Under the pieces are notes generated by a model. It was given only the letters and a program-made list of their open reading frames with translations. It had not been told where the DNA came from and did not search any database. From Mytilus californianus (lineage: Eukaryota > Mollusca > Bivalvia > Mytilida > Mytilidae), in the NCBI RefSeq assembly GCF_021869535.1, contig NW_026262712.1, forward strand, positions 50,574,884-50,638,883: a DNA stretch of 64,000 nucleotides. The letters are read 5' to 3'. A program made the translations under genes and the position numbers. This document shows, piece after piece, positions 48,119-58,937 of the stretch. Within the stretch, counting starts at the first letter, position 1; each line of letters begins with the position of its first letter.

Positions 48119-48928
48119 CTTCTTTTTTTTCATTTACTGATACAATTTCTGTCTTTATACAAGGCAAATTGCATGACCGTTTTCACCTTTAAAAGTCCTG
48201 TGTATTTAATTCTAAGATATTTGATAAACTATAGCATCATATAGAAACAAAATATGTACGTGTGTGTAAAAAAAAAGTAGTTTTTTGTATCAACAGGTGT
48301 TTTTTAGACGGATAACCTGTTGCCGTTGTGATAGTAGATTTTCTGGTTGTTATATCTTTTTAAAAAGTAAACAGAACTAGATTCTCTGAAAATATGAAAT
48401 CTTAAGTGGAAAAATCGGCCATATAACTCAGCTTACTAAAACAAATTCACAAAAAGTGTGTGTTTTGCAGAATGTTCGTCATTTCTTTTTTGCAATGGTT
48501 TTCTTCACGTGTGTTTCCGTCCCACTTCTTTTGTATTTTCTGTCTAGTTCTGTTTTTTAATGCAAGTATTGTTAGAAGAAAACAACACAAAAAGCGATTA
48601 CATCACAGGACATCGGTTATATGAATACAACGAGTACAGGAAACGTCATAAGAGAACGAAAAGAAAATATGAAAAGCATACGGACTAACAGATACCAAAG
48701 GATGACAAAATAGAACTTTGGCTTTTATTTCTTGTATTTTTTTGGAAAACGTCTTAAAATATGTGTAATTATTGTAAATTTAAATTAAAGATGTATAAAC
48801 TACATTGTTGCACACGCTGGTGTAACCTTATACAGTAAATTATACAGTTTTTATAAACCCTCCTTACGGAAGTAAAAACAAATGTAAAATATAACAGACA
48901 TTTTTTTCAAATACATTAATTCAAACGT
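48119..48928. other. Intergenic, copy B
   Basis: No gene. It includes the likely 3' UTR of the C1q gene near 48,850-48,928, although no AATAAA was seen on the minus strand there. Confidence 0.4.
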
Positions 48929-49356
48929 TCATACTTCTTGGATAAAAAGTCCCATGAATGAACTTCTTACGCCGCCGTGGAGGTCATTAAAATAATTGTC
49001 TGTATAATGGTTGTCTGTTTGAATCCAAACATGACCGCCTTTCTTGACAGCGCAAAATATATTTTTTGTTGTCGCAAAATAACCTGCTGCAGATCCTAAA
49101 TTTATTAGCTGCTTCCCTTTAACAATATTATCGACTCTTAGTTCGCTTTGAACCTTTTGCGACGAATGTGTCTGAATAGACCAAGAAAATAAATAAACTC
49201 CCGATATTGGTGCAATAAATATTCCGTCTCCAGTGTTAAAGTTATTTCCTTCGTCTATAAATTGTGTGTCGAATTTCACAATAGAGTTGATTTGAAGTTT
49301 TCTGTTTCCACTAAGCTCAACATAAAACAGCGAACGTTTCTTCTCCGTCGGAACTT
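48929..49356 (-). CDS. C1q-domain secreted protein, exon 2 (C1q domain)
   Basis: Encodes residues 58-199 of an inferred 199-aa secreted protein. It starts after TGTATATTTCAG (AG at 49,357-49,358). The split codon A|AA matches exon 1 at 54,997-55,168 in phase. The exon holds one complete C1q (gC1q) domain: FYVELSGNRKLQ, then FDTQFIDEGNNFNTGDGIF, IAPISGVYLFSWSI, HVWIQTDNHYTDN and the terminal SSFMGLFIQEV. This matches the C1q pattern with Phe/Gly-x-Tyr-x-Phe spacing and an SSF.G end. C1q proteins trimerise and bind microbial or self ligands. In bivalves the family is greatly expanded and mostly secreted. The frame runs open through the splice site into intron sequence, so a longer start upstream is not meaningful. 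This is the only intact C1q copy here. Confidence 0.85.
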
Positions 49357-50219
49357 CTGAAATATACATACATTTCATGTATTGTTTAAATATACTCATG
49401 TTGAAAATAAATCGTTTACTAGAATATTTCATTACAAATTGGCTGTGTTTTTCAACGACACATCATACATTATGCTAATATCGCCCCAAATCAAAAAACC
49501 TGGGTTGGCTATTTGTCCAAAGGATTTAAAATTCGTAGATTCTGTAGTAGTTTGAAACTATACATTGGCGACAAAAGGATGGCCTTCAACAATGAAAAAC
49601 CCATCCTATATAATAAGTTTTAAAAACGGCATGAAAAATGTGAAAAAAATTTAAACGATAAAACCAACCAACTGGCCTGATTTGTGCTAAAACATCTTTT
49701 TCTTATTTTATGTCATTTTAAATCGTCCAAATATTACAATCTGGACATGTAGTTCATGAATATTCAGGTTTAGAAAAACAATTAACACTTCACAATAATT
49801 GCAGTCGAGGGGCGAACCAAACACCAAACGTCAGGTATTTGTGTCCCTTAGTAACTCTCCTTTTTTTCTATTTTGTTTGTATGTAAATGAATTCGAAGAG
49901 AATAAGATGTTGGGATACTGTGTTTTTAATTTCCTGTGTAGCCAACAAATGCTTCGATTCATCAAAATATTATTATGGTACAGAAAGTGTTTGGAGAAAA
50001 CGCGAACTGTAACTGCAAAATAAAGTGTACACATCAATCAAGTTAGAATATGTAGAATCTAAACAAAGAACAAGGAACAAGCGGACTGTCAATGGTGAAC
50101 ATATTGTGAAAATTACACAAAACCTCTCCACACTTTGAATATCCACATGCTTAAAACTGCATTTCAAATATTAATTTAGCTGCTGCTAATCGAAACTCAC
50201 CTACAAAATTTAGCACTTT

Positions 50220-50411
50220 TCACAATTGTTCATGTGTTAAAGGAGGCCATGCCTCTGTAACTAGATTGTTCAACAAAAACGCACGTGCATATCCACAAAT
50301 ATTCCCGTGCAATGCCAGAAAATGACAAACCTGCTCCAGATTATCTTCAGATAATACTGTTCGGTCATCAGTGAACGAAAAGAACTTTTCGCTTTCCTTT
50401 TCATATGACAT
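50220..50411 (-). CDS. Possible orphan exon, 63 codons
   Basis: Minus-strand frame MSYEKESEKFF...FLALHGNICGYARAF...WPPLTHEQL with a protein-like composition unlike the surrounding low-complexity frames. Its stop is followed 18 nt later by GTAG/GTGAGT, a good donor, so the true exon may read in another frame or carry a nonsense change. It lies inside the C1q intron on the same strand. I do not recognise the family. The third duplication copy breaks off near the equivalent donor (about 58,765). Confidence 0.25.
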   Translation of the reverse strand: MSYEKESEKFFSFTDDRTVLSEDNLEQVCHFLALHGNICGYARAFLLNNLVTEAWPPLTHEQL

Positions 50412-51209
50412 TACTTAAAAACACAAAGCCAAATATATCTTAAATATATCATTCACAAAACCGAAATGTGGTATTTCAAACGTACGCAAGAACATCTATA
50501 CCGCTTCCGCTTCCGCAGATCTAAGAAATGTTTGATTTACCAACATTAACAAAAACACAAACACAATATTAAATTTATAAAACATTTCAACACATCCAGA
50601 AACAACCAGGATAATCACATAAACACTTTGAAGATTTTCCTAACATTTGCGAACTGTCTTAGATTAAACGCTTTACATGCATCGTATCACCTAGGTCTGA
50701 ATGACAATATCATGGGACAAGGGAACATATCGAACACTTTCTTATTGATATTATAATTATTGTTGATATAATACAACATAATCATAGGTCTCATGGCAAT
50801 CGCAGTAACCGCAATGATGCAATGAAATAAGCATCGTTCTAATTTTAAACTTGATGATGTTTTATCTATATTTAAAACAATGGTTGACATCAATTAATAA
50901 GAAAACTGGGTCAACTTTCAATTAAAAATTACATCATATTTACAACGAGTGTGATACAATAGAGTTTTGTTGTCCATGCATCATTACAGCTTTTTTGTCA
51001 CAATAGACAGTTCCTTCGAATTGACAAACCTGAAGATCATTAAAGGTATTTTCTAAAAGTAAAATACATTAACAGAAACTGTATACCTTCATAGTTTGAT
51101 AACATAGAGCCACCATTAATTTCTCTTACGTATACAAAACCCAGTAGAAGTTTAATGTTTAATAGTATGTCAGTTACATCAGACATCAGTATAGAAAATA
51201 CTGCTCCTT

Positions 51210-52510
51210 CAACATGAGACTGTGAAGTTTAGATATGATCCCTATGGCCATGTAATTACAGGGACCCTCAAAATTGTTCAGGACCGAGAGGTTATAAACT
51301 TTCCGAAAAAAGGAACAAAATATCGTTCACCGTCGATAATAAATTGGAAAGAGTGTCGTCAGTTCATTGAATATGCTCTTTCATCATATTGTTTAACTGG
51401 TGTGAAAGTGAGACATGTGACAATAAGTCACTTCATTCCTATTTAAATAAATATCTGAATGATGTTGATATTCGCATTTCACATTCCGAAAATAATTTAG
51501 AAATTAATAAAAAAGAGTAAATAATACATGTATGCGCATTTTTCTTGGATTAAAAACAAAATTCAAGTTCTCACAAAGCGTTTTGTGTTCGTATCAACAG
51601 ACAGCCAATACTGTGGTGTTGAAATGACGTATATTCTACACGGAAGTTCTTAAGAATGAAATCATACATTAAACAAATTGTAGGCCGTGCGCTCCACAGA
51701 GAGCCAAATAGTAAATAATCATGTCACTACCCAAGCTTAGCTAAAGGTCTCCTCTGAAAATTTGATAGTCCCTACTATGTATTGGCTGCCTAAATTACAA
51801 AATAACCCGTTCGGTTTTAGTTTCATCTCAGCTTCTTGTAAGGGTTATATTGCTAATCTTATTGTGCTGTTAACTAGTTCCCTTACTTCTATTAATGAAC
51901 TTGTCATAAATTTTTGTAATAAAGCATAATAAAAATTATGTAAATAATAGAACTAAATGATTTTGGAGTGTAAAAAATCTTTGAATGTTTAGGAAAAATT
52001 ACGTGCTTTTTATGGTTCTTTCAATTCCGTTGAAATAAATTTTTCGACGTACACTACACTACCACACAATCTTATAAAACAAAATGTATCTTTTTTAATT
52101 AAGTGGTCCTTTGGTTGCAGATTTGTTTGCAACTCATATACAGCCTACTTTTGTAATGAAAAAGGAAAATATGCTAGATATACTTACTGGAACTGTGACG
52201 AAATGATTAAAGCTTTAAATTTTCATCTTGACAACATTGATGTACGTTTGCTTTAAAAAATCAAGAATTTTGTATTTTGCTGCGGAAATTTACCCAAAAG
52301 AACTTACTTTTAATCCTCTAATACAGACAGCAATACTTTTTCTAGATTTGGATATTTCAGTTTCAAACGGAAAATCCATACTAAAATTTACGCCAAAAAA
52401 GGCAATTGTTCGTTCATGATTGAAATTTTCCTTTTTTTGACGGTGATGTTCCTTGAGCCCCTCTTTACGGTGTGTATTTCACTAATTGTTCACTATGTCC
52501 GTATCTGTAA
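51210..52510 (+). pseudogene. Decayed reverse transcriptase of a retroelement
   Basis: Stop-ridden remnant on the plus strand, in the order expected for an RT polyprotein. 51,222-51,440: KFRYDPYGHVITGTLKIV and YRSPSIINWKECRQF (N-terminal region). About 51,775-51,935: WLPKLQNNPFGFSF, then LLTSSLTSINELV (fingers). About 52,080-52,260: LIKWSFGCRF, then FHLDNIDVR. About 52,280-52,500: LDLDISVSNGK, then FFDGDVP after a stop, then YGVYF. The segment that should hold the YxDD catalytic motif is deleted between DNIDVR and YPKEL. It is related to the RT tail at 2,250-2,643. It cannot be functional. Confidence 0.7.
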
Positions 52511-52599
52511 TCGCGTTTAAGATTTCAATGAACGTAATTTATGTTTTTGTGCTTGAAAAATTAAAACATAACTAAATGAATATTGATATATATGATCCT

Positions 52600-53035
52600 T
52601 CATCCAGTCGATACCGTTCACCTATATTTTGGCATTGAACAATGTTGTGCGTCTCTCAGACTGTTTATGAAATTGGATTTGTAAATGCTGTAATACCACT
52701 TTCACGGGTAAGGGGGGGGATTGAGCGCTCACAAATATGTTTAACCCTGCCACATTCTTAATGTGACAGTCCCAAGTTATGAGACTGTATTTCAATGGTT
52801 GTCGTTGGTTCATATCTGTCATATTTGTTTTTCGTAAATTGTTTTGTTATAAATTATTCTGTTAGTTTTCTCAATTGAATTGTTTCACATTTTTCATGTC
52901 AGGGTCTTTTATAGCCGACTATATGATAGGGGATTTTTTCATTGTTGAAGACAGTACTGTTTCCTATGATTCCACTTTATTCGGACTTTGGTGGAAAGTT
53001 GTCACATAGGCAATCATACCACATCTCCTTATTTT
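52600..53035 (-). repeat. Dispersed repeat family B, inverted copy
   Basis: The minus strand starts with AAGGAGATGTGGTATGATTG and passes through the CAATGAAAAAATCCCC and ATGAACCAACGACAACCATT blocks. Confidence 0.65.
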
Positions 53036-53039
53036 GTAT

Positions 53040-53480
53040 AGAACTGGACTGCGATTAGGCAACTGTTAATGCAAAACAAAGAATTGGCGAACTGTCAATG
53101 GTATACAGAGGATAGGAAACCATCGATGAAAACAATGAAATGGCGGACTGGTAATGGTAGACAGGGGATAGGCAACTATCAATAAAAAAGAAAGGCGGAC
53201 TGTCAATGATAAACAGAGGATAGGCAACTATCGATATAAAAAAGATTTAGGGGACTTTCAATGATAGACGGAGGATAGGAAATTATCAATGAAAACAAAC
53301 ATGACAAAGAACTGGCGGACTGTCAATGGTAGACAGTGAATAGGTACCTGACGAGGAAAATAAAAGAATTGACGGACTGTCAGTGCAAAACAGAGAAGCG
53401 ACAGAACATTAATTGAAAACAAAACGATTAGAAAGACTGTGAATTAAAGTAAAGAATCGTCGGAGTGTCAAATTGGGCGG
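53040..53480. repeat. Imperfect tandem block, about 50-bp units
   Basis: About eight units of GGCGGACTGTCAATGGTAGA followed by CAGAGGATAGGCAACTATC and a variable A-rich end. The same block type is at 43,420-43,720 in the pseudogene intron, with single units near 50,080 and 58,640. Confidence 0.75.
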
Positions 53481-53499
53481 ACGATACCAATAGGACATT

Positions 53500-53705
53500 C
53501 AAAATCTTTTGTCATAGAAAGAGAAACACCATTGCAAATAAAAAACAAAAAAACGATTTAATGACAAACAACAGCTTGCAAACACTTCATGGAAAACAAA
53601 AGAATGAGAAACACGAACCTTACCCACCCCCCCCCCCCCCCCCACCAAAAAAAAAACGGGGTGATCTCCGGTGATCCGGAAGGATCAGCAGGTCCTACTC
53701 CACAT
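53500..53705 (-). repeat. Family A tail, inverted copy with C17
   Basis: GGGGTGATCTCCGGTGATCC and GGATCAGCAGGTCCTACTCC in reverse orientation. The C17 tract is at 53,627-53,643. Confidence 0.7.
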
Positions 53706-53854
53706 GGCAAAAGAATGCAAAGAAAATGCGTGTCGCAATGAAATACAATTTAAAGAACTGGATTAAATGATAAGCAAACCATCAATAAAAATAAAACCAA
53801 TCACAAAAAAAGGACTTTCAATGGAAAACTAAAGTAAAACACAATAAACAAAAA

Positions 53855-54819
53855 CTCAAAGGAGCCTGTGTCGCTCACCTGCATAGTCAATAATGGACAA
53901 TTTTTGGTAAAAATCACCAATAAAGGGCAGCAAATCCATTAAAAGTTAACTGACAATTTCAGTCATGTTGTCGTATTGAAGAGATTGTCTAGCTGTTTAT
54001 TTTTACTTTTAAAGTTTCTATCTATCAACTATAGTTTTTAAACATGGTAAAGATTAACATTTAGGGCAATAACTCTTACAAGGAGTTGATTGGCCAATTT
54101 GGCCATGTTGACTATTTGTAGATAACTGCCATAAAGATGTCTACTGACCATTTCAGCATTATCGACGTATTTGAAGATCTTGACTTTCTGATCGTTTTTA
54201 CTATTAAAGCTTTATTTATATTTACCATAGTTTTCAACATACACTTTGTGATAGATATAAACACATACAATTGGTAAAAAATCGTCATTAAAGGCCAATA
54301 ATTCAAATAAGATGTTGACTGACTATTTCGGCCAAGTTGACTTATTGGTAGATCTTGTCTTGTTGATCATTTTTTCTCTTCAAATTTCTTTCTATCTATT
54401 ATAGTTTTCAAAATACAATGCAAACATGAAAAAAATTGGTAAAATTCATTATTGAAGGTCGATAAATCCTTAAAATGTCGTCTGACAGTTTTGATATTAG
54501 AAGACAAAAGGTAGATCTCAACATTTCAAACATTTCTGTTTTGTCATATTTTCCATTCTATAGTGATTTTCAAGATAAAAGACAAAACTTTGATTTTACC
54601 CCTATGTTCTTATTTTAGCCGTGCCGACCGTACTAGTTGGAAGACGGGATCGTCGGACACAAGTTTTAAGCACAATACCAAAAGGATAATTGTGGCCAGG
54701 TTTCGTTCCAATTGTCACCGGAGTTTCAGAGGAGAAGATTTTTGTATAAGTTAACAGACGACAACAGACGCATATTGATGTGAACAGCTCACTTGATCCT
54801 TCAGGTCAGGTAAGCTTAC
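53855..54819 (+). mobile_element. Second copy of the 1.2-kb dispersed element
   Basis: Starts GGAGCCTGTGTCGCTCACC and ends CAGCTCACTTGATCC...GGTCAGGTAAGC. Internal TTGACT(T)ATTTGTAGAT and GGCAATAA modules repeat as in 29,972-31,156. It sits inside the C1q intron. Confidence 0.7.
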
Positions 54820-54996
54820 ACAAAAATATATTTTCTCGTACAGACGGTCCCCTGAAAGCCTTGTATTTCCTCTTTTTAATCTAGTTTTGATCACCAAAAA
54901 AATAAGTATGCCTTTTGGTGATTTGTGTTGTGAAGTTGCTGCCTCATAACCGTATATCCCACAGATATTTCACTTTATCAAAAATTCTTTACTTAC

Positions 54997-55168
54997 TAGT
55001 TTGAAGATTATTCAGAATGTCACTCATATTGTTTATCCGTAAAACCAATGAGTCAAATGACTTTTCCAAAGCATCTGTTTTATTTTCAATCGTTCCATTG
55101 CTTATGGATTTAGTAAGCGCTATGTGGAATAGAATTACTCCAATGTAAAGAAAAATATGCCAACTCAT
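54997..55168 (-). CDS. C1q-domain secreted protein, exon 1 (signal peptide)
   Basis: Encodes the first 57 residues plus one base of the next codon. MSWHIFLYIGVILFHIALT is a typical signal peptide. It is followed by SISNGTIENKTDALEKSFDS and LVLRINNMSDILNNLQT, a short amphipathic helix likely to form a coiled coil and help trimerise the C1q heads. There are three N-x-S/T sequons (N24, N29, N47). The exon ends CTTCAAACTA / GTAAGT, and the phase fits the acceptor at 49,357 exactly. It is too short for simple ORF searches and was found by comparison with the broken copy at 44,446-44,622. The inferred protein is 199 aa in two exons, a usual size and layout for bivalve C1q proteins without a collagen tail. 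The pairing of these two exons is inference from phase and paralogy. Confidence 0.75.
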
Positions 55169-55244
55169 TTTCCTATTTCGTTGAGTGCTTTAACTGATTT
55201 GACAAAGATACATTTTAGTAATTTGGCATCTGACGTTCATGGGT

Positions 55245-55251
55245 TTTTATA
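55245..55251 (-). promoter_or_regulatory. TATA box of the C1q gene
   Basis: TATAAAA on the minus strand, 77 nt upstream of the ATG. It would place transcription start near 55,220 and a 5' UTR of about 50 nt. Copy A has a degraded version (TATACAAAA) at the same relative place. Confidence 0.5.
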
Positions 55252-57799
55252 ATTTTTGGTTTATTTTTTTTCCTGTAGATCCATAGGTTGTACAACTTCA
55301 ATTATATCATGATGAATATAACATTGAAGTTATGTTTCAAGTTTATCTTACCTTGACCTCAGTTTGATACTAGTTTAATTAAACTTCAGTTAAGGTAGAT
55401 AATTTTGCTTTTAATGTATATCAGATAACACAACCAGCTTTTCTACCATTCAATAGAACTGCAGCTTCCAAAATAGATATAGATAAAAAGTAACTTCAGT
55501 CAAAAATTGGTATCAGCTTTAACAAAATCAAACAGATGTATTTTTCATGAACAGTTAGCGTATAGGCGGTTATGTTACATGACTGCCAATAAATATTGCA
55601 ATTTGAGTGAATGGTTCAATCCAAATGGTGTAAACAATATTGTTAAAGTGTGTTCTTCTTCCTCTATCAATCCAAATGATCTGATTATTAAAGCTAATTT
55701 CAATCAGCTGTAGTTAGAGGAATAAATGATATTTTGGTCAAATAGTTAAAACGTTAGAGACAATACTACATGTTCGAGCCCCTGTATGGTAAGGTGAGAA
55801 AATAAAAGAAAATCTTTTCTAGCATATATTATATCAAGAAACAATACAGTAGCTCATGTATTATATATCAATAAAACGACGATATAATCTCCATGTATAG
55901 CAATGTTGAGTGCAAATCTGCGAACTCCTAAATAGCAGCGAGCGAATTGCACGGTTCTTGATATTGTCTATTGACTGATATTTTCATCATCAGACGAATA
56001 ATCAAATATAGGAACAATAGAAAAGTGAACAGATTCATTTGATTTAAATCTGAGGATTTTTGGTATTGTGAATTTTAGCAATTTAACTTTCCAGACTGAG
56101 TGCTCGTCCACCTCTTTCTTCGCAAAGATATTCACATGCGACATAAAAAAAACAACAGCCATTGAAGCTACATATAACATCAATTAAGTACTTGTACTGA
56201 TTAACTCGTACAAAGGGGTTTATTTTCGCGGCGTTTATATTTCGCGATTTTAAGTGACAATCTGATTTGGCGTTTTCGTGTTCTTGATTATGACCTTCCA
56301 TATCAAGATTATTTTTATTGAGGGGAAATTTTTGCGTTTTAGTTTTGTTAGCATTATAGGGTCGTTTTTCCCAACTGTTATTGAAATATTGAAAGCATTT
56401 CAGAATACTGTAAATGTAATGTTTAGCAGTCAATCATTCCAACATTCAAGATTATATAAAGTATCCAATCCCGCCTGTGTCTCCAGTCCACATTGTACTG
56501 TATGCCTATTTGTCAATGAAAGTTTACAATTTCTGCTTCAAATGGTCAGCTCAGAATTTATGTCACAACAGTATTATCTCTAGCCATATATCTGACATAA
56601 TCTAGCTAATATATGAGCTAGAAGTGTTAAAACAAAGCCATATTTGCAATAGTTTTCAGTATGCAGATACCAGTCTGATGTATACATTCACTTAAAATTT
56701 TATCGAAATAACTGCTAACATCTGATTTTTGCATAACTTCTAAGCACAGTTTTTGTTTTCTATATAAAGACCTTAAAAATCATAAAATCATAGCATTTAC
56801 AAGTTAAATTATTTGTTTTATGACCCAGGGGGTAGGCAACTTTTTCTGTTTTTTACCCCTGGGGCCTCAAAGTTCCTAAATTATTCTGCTGTTTCTAGCA
56901 ATATGCAATATTTAGTACATATTCAGGATAGAACACACTATTGTTAGTTTTGTTGTATTTCTTGTTTGTATTTTGTATGCCGCAGTGACAAAAAAGCAGA
57001 TTTAGGCGTTACGGCTTACTTTTGGGTTGTCGACAGGACAAAAACACCCCACCAAAAATATTCAGGAAGGATCTATGAGTTTCAATGACTGCGAAGAGTA
57101 AATATAAGCACTTCTAAACAATTAAACTTACAAATATGCATATATTATGAATTTATTTTGCTTTCAGGGCTTTAAGTAAACTATGCATACTTAAACTGTG
57201 AATTTATACTGAGTCATCATAGTTAAGGCCCAGGATTTTCTCAATCTTCATGAAATATTTATAAAACTTCATATTTGAGTTAATTTCTTTAAAATCTGTG
57301 AGATAAACCAAATTTGGTTAAATTCTGTATATTCTCTTTTTTCACCCAATATAGGTTGCATTTCTGTATATTGACAATGCAATTTCCCATAGGAACTCCT
57401 TTTACGGCTAAAACTGTACCAATTTTTTATTATGAAGTTTTAAAAAAAAATCATATCCTAGAATGGAAAGTTCATATGCACTACAATTTTTTTCAAAGGT
57501 CAAAATATAGGACTGTGCGGCATATTTTCAACGTTTATATGCCCCGAACTTCTAAGAGTTAAAACTAACACTAAATTTCTTAACTACCCCTACCTTGACT
57601 GTAGGATTACCACAGATTTCAATATAAACAATATGCATATGTATATTTACTGGTAACATTCCCAAGTTATGTCTCTATGAGGTGAAACATAGAGATCATA
57701 ACTGGGAACCAGTATGTTAACTAAATTAATTATCTATGAATATTCTATATCTCCCAAAAGAGGCGTGGTTTGAGAAACAGCTGTATTTACAAAGTGCAA
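55252..57799. other. Intergenic right part of copy B
   Basis: No gene seen. 55,705-56,290 aligns with copy A (45,830-46,520). A hairpin ACTGGTAACATTCCCAAGTT / AACTGGGAACCAGT lies at 57,649-57,713. ORFs of 68-116 aa here have no recognisable content. Confidence 0.45.
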
Positions 57800-58765
57800 C
57801 CTATAGAAGTTTCAGTAGATCAAATCAATTCAAAACTGCTTGCTTTTGGTGCAACAAATATTCCGTCTCCTGTGTTAAAGTTATTTCCCTCGTCAATAAA
57901 TTGTGTGTCGAATTTCACAAAAGAGTTGATTTGAAGTTTACTGTTTCCATTAAGCTCAACATAAAACGGCGGACGATTCTTCTCCGTCGGAACTTCTGAA
58001 ATATACATACATTTCATGTATTGTTTAAATATACTCATGTTGAAAATAAATCGTTTACTAGAATATTTCATAACGAATTGGCTGTGTTTTTCAACGACAC
58101 ATCATACATTATGCTAAAATCGCTACAAATCAAACAGCCTGGGTTGGTTTCTTGTTTAAAGTTCGTAGATTCTTTAGTAGTTTGAAACTATCCATTGGCG
58201 ACCAAAGGACGAGGGTGTAGGGATATCGCACGGCCGTCAACAATGAAAACCCCATCCTATATAATAAGTTTTAAAAACGGCATGAACAATGTGAAAAAAA
58301 TTTAAACGATAAAACCGACGGCCTGATTTGTGCTAAAAAAAATCGTTTCCTCATTTTATGTAGTTTTAAATCGTCAAAATATTACAATCTGGACATGTAG
58401 TTCATGAATATTCAGGTTTAGAAAACAATTAACACTTTAAAATAATTGCAGTCGAGGTGGAACCAAACACCAAACATCAGGTATTTGTGTCCCTTCGTAA
58501 CTCTCCTTTTTTTCTATTTTTTGTATGTAAATAAATTCGAAGAGAATGTTGAGATACCGTGTTTTTAATTGCAAAAATAAAGTGTACACATCAATCAAGT
58601 TAGAAAATGTAGAATCTAAATAAAGAACAAGGAACAAGCGGACTGTCAATGGTGAACATATTGTGAAAATTACAAAAAACCTCTCCACACTTTGAATATC
58701 CACATGCTTAAAACTACATTTCAAAAATTAATTTGGCTGCCGCTAATCGAAATTCACCAACAAAT
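57800..58765 (-). repeat. Third, collapsed copy of the segmental duplication
   Basis: 57,800-57,846 repeats the left flank (TTTCAGTAGATCAAATCA, TTGCTTTTGG). At 57,846 it jumps directly into C1q exon 2 sequence, and from 58,080 it follows the C1q intron (matching 49,440-50,205) up to about 58,765, where a SINE tail and the Penelope-like cluster begin. The acidic gene and the 3' half of exon 2 are deleted. Confidence 0.75.
57846..57995 (-). pseudogene. C1q exon 2, 5' part only (copy C)
   Basis: Acceptor TATATTTCAG intact at 57,996 onwards. The coding part reads VPTEKNRPPFYVELNGNSK, then FDTQFIDEGNNFNTGDGIF, up to VAP, and stops being C1q at 57,846. The domain is cut in half, so it cannot fold. 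It has no exon 1 within the window. Confidence 0.8.
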
Positions 58766-58784
58766 TTATTAGTCTTTGGTGGGT

Positions 58785-58936
58785 TTTTATTTTCACTTTC
58801 ATCCTGAATAAAAATAGAAACGAAATATTTGTCACTGGACGTTAAACAAATAATTAATAAATCCAAAAAACGTAAGACTCAGAATTTGATACATTGAATA
58901 CATTGAATATAGCAGAAAAAGATAAATATATATATA
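58785..58936 (+). repeat. SINE tail fragment and (TA)n
   Basis: CATCCTGAATAAAAATAG and ATTTGTCACTGGACGTTAAAC, near-identical to 37,908-37,980, then a short (TA)n at the outer edge of the Penelope-like cluster. Confidence 0.65.
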
Positions 58937-58937
58937 G

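Larger units (their letters stand above)
49357..54996 (-). other. Large intron of the C1q gene
   Basis: Inferred 5.6-kb intron between the donor GTAAGT (54,991-54,996) and the acceptor at 49,357. It is swollen by a decayed RT (51.2-52.5 kb), family B and A repeats, a tandem block and the second 1.2-kb dispersed element. 49,440-50,205 is duplicated at 58,080-58,765. The corresponding intron in copy A is only about 1.7 kb. Confidence 0.65.

Noticed and set aside
48929-49432. Single-exon 167-aa C1q protein starting MKYSSKRFIF
   Set aside because: The first 26 codons lie upstream of a good splice acceptor and have no signal peptide. The paralogues show the exon boundary at 49,356 and a separate signal-peptide exon.
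55507-55713. 68-aa open frame near the C1q promoter
   Set aside because: The matching region in duplication copy A does not keep an open frame, so there is no sign of coding constraint.
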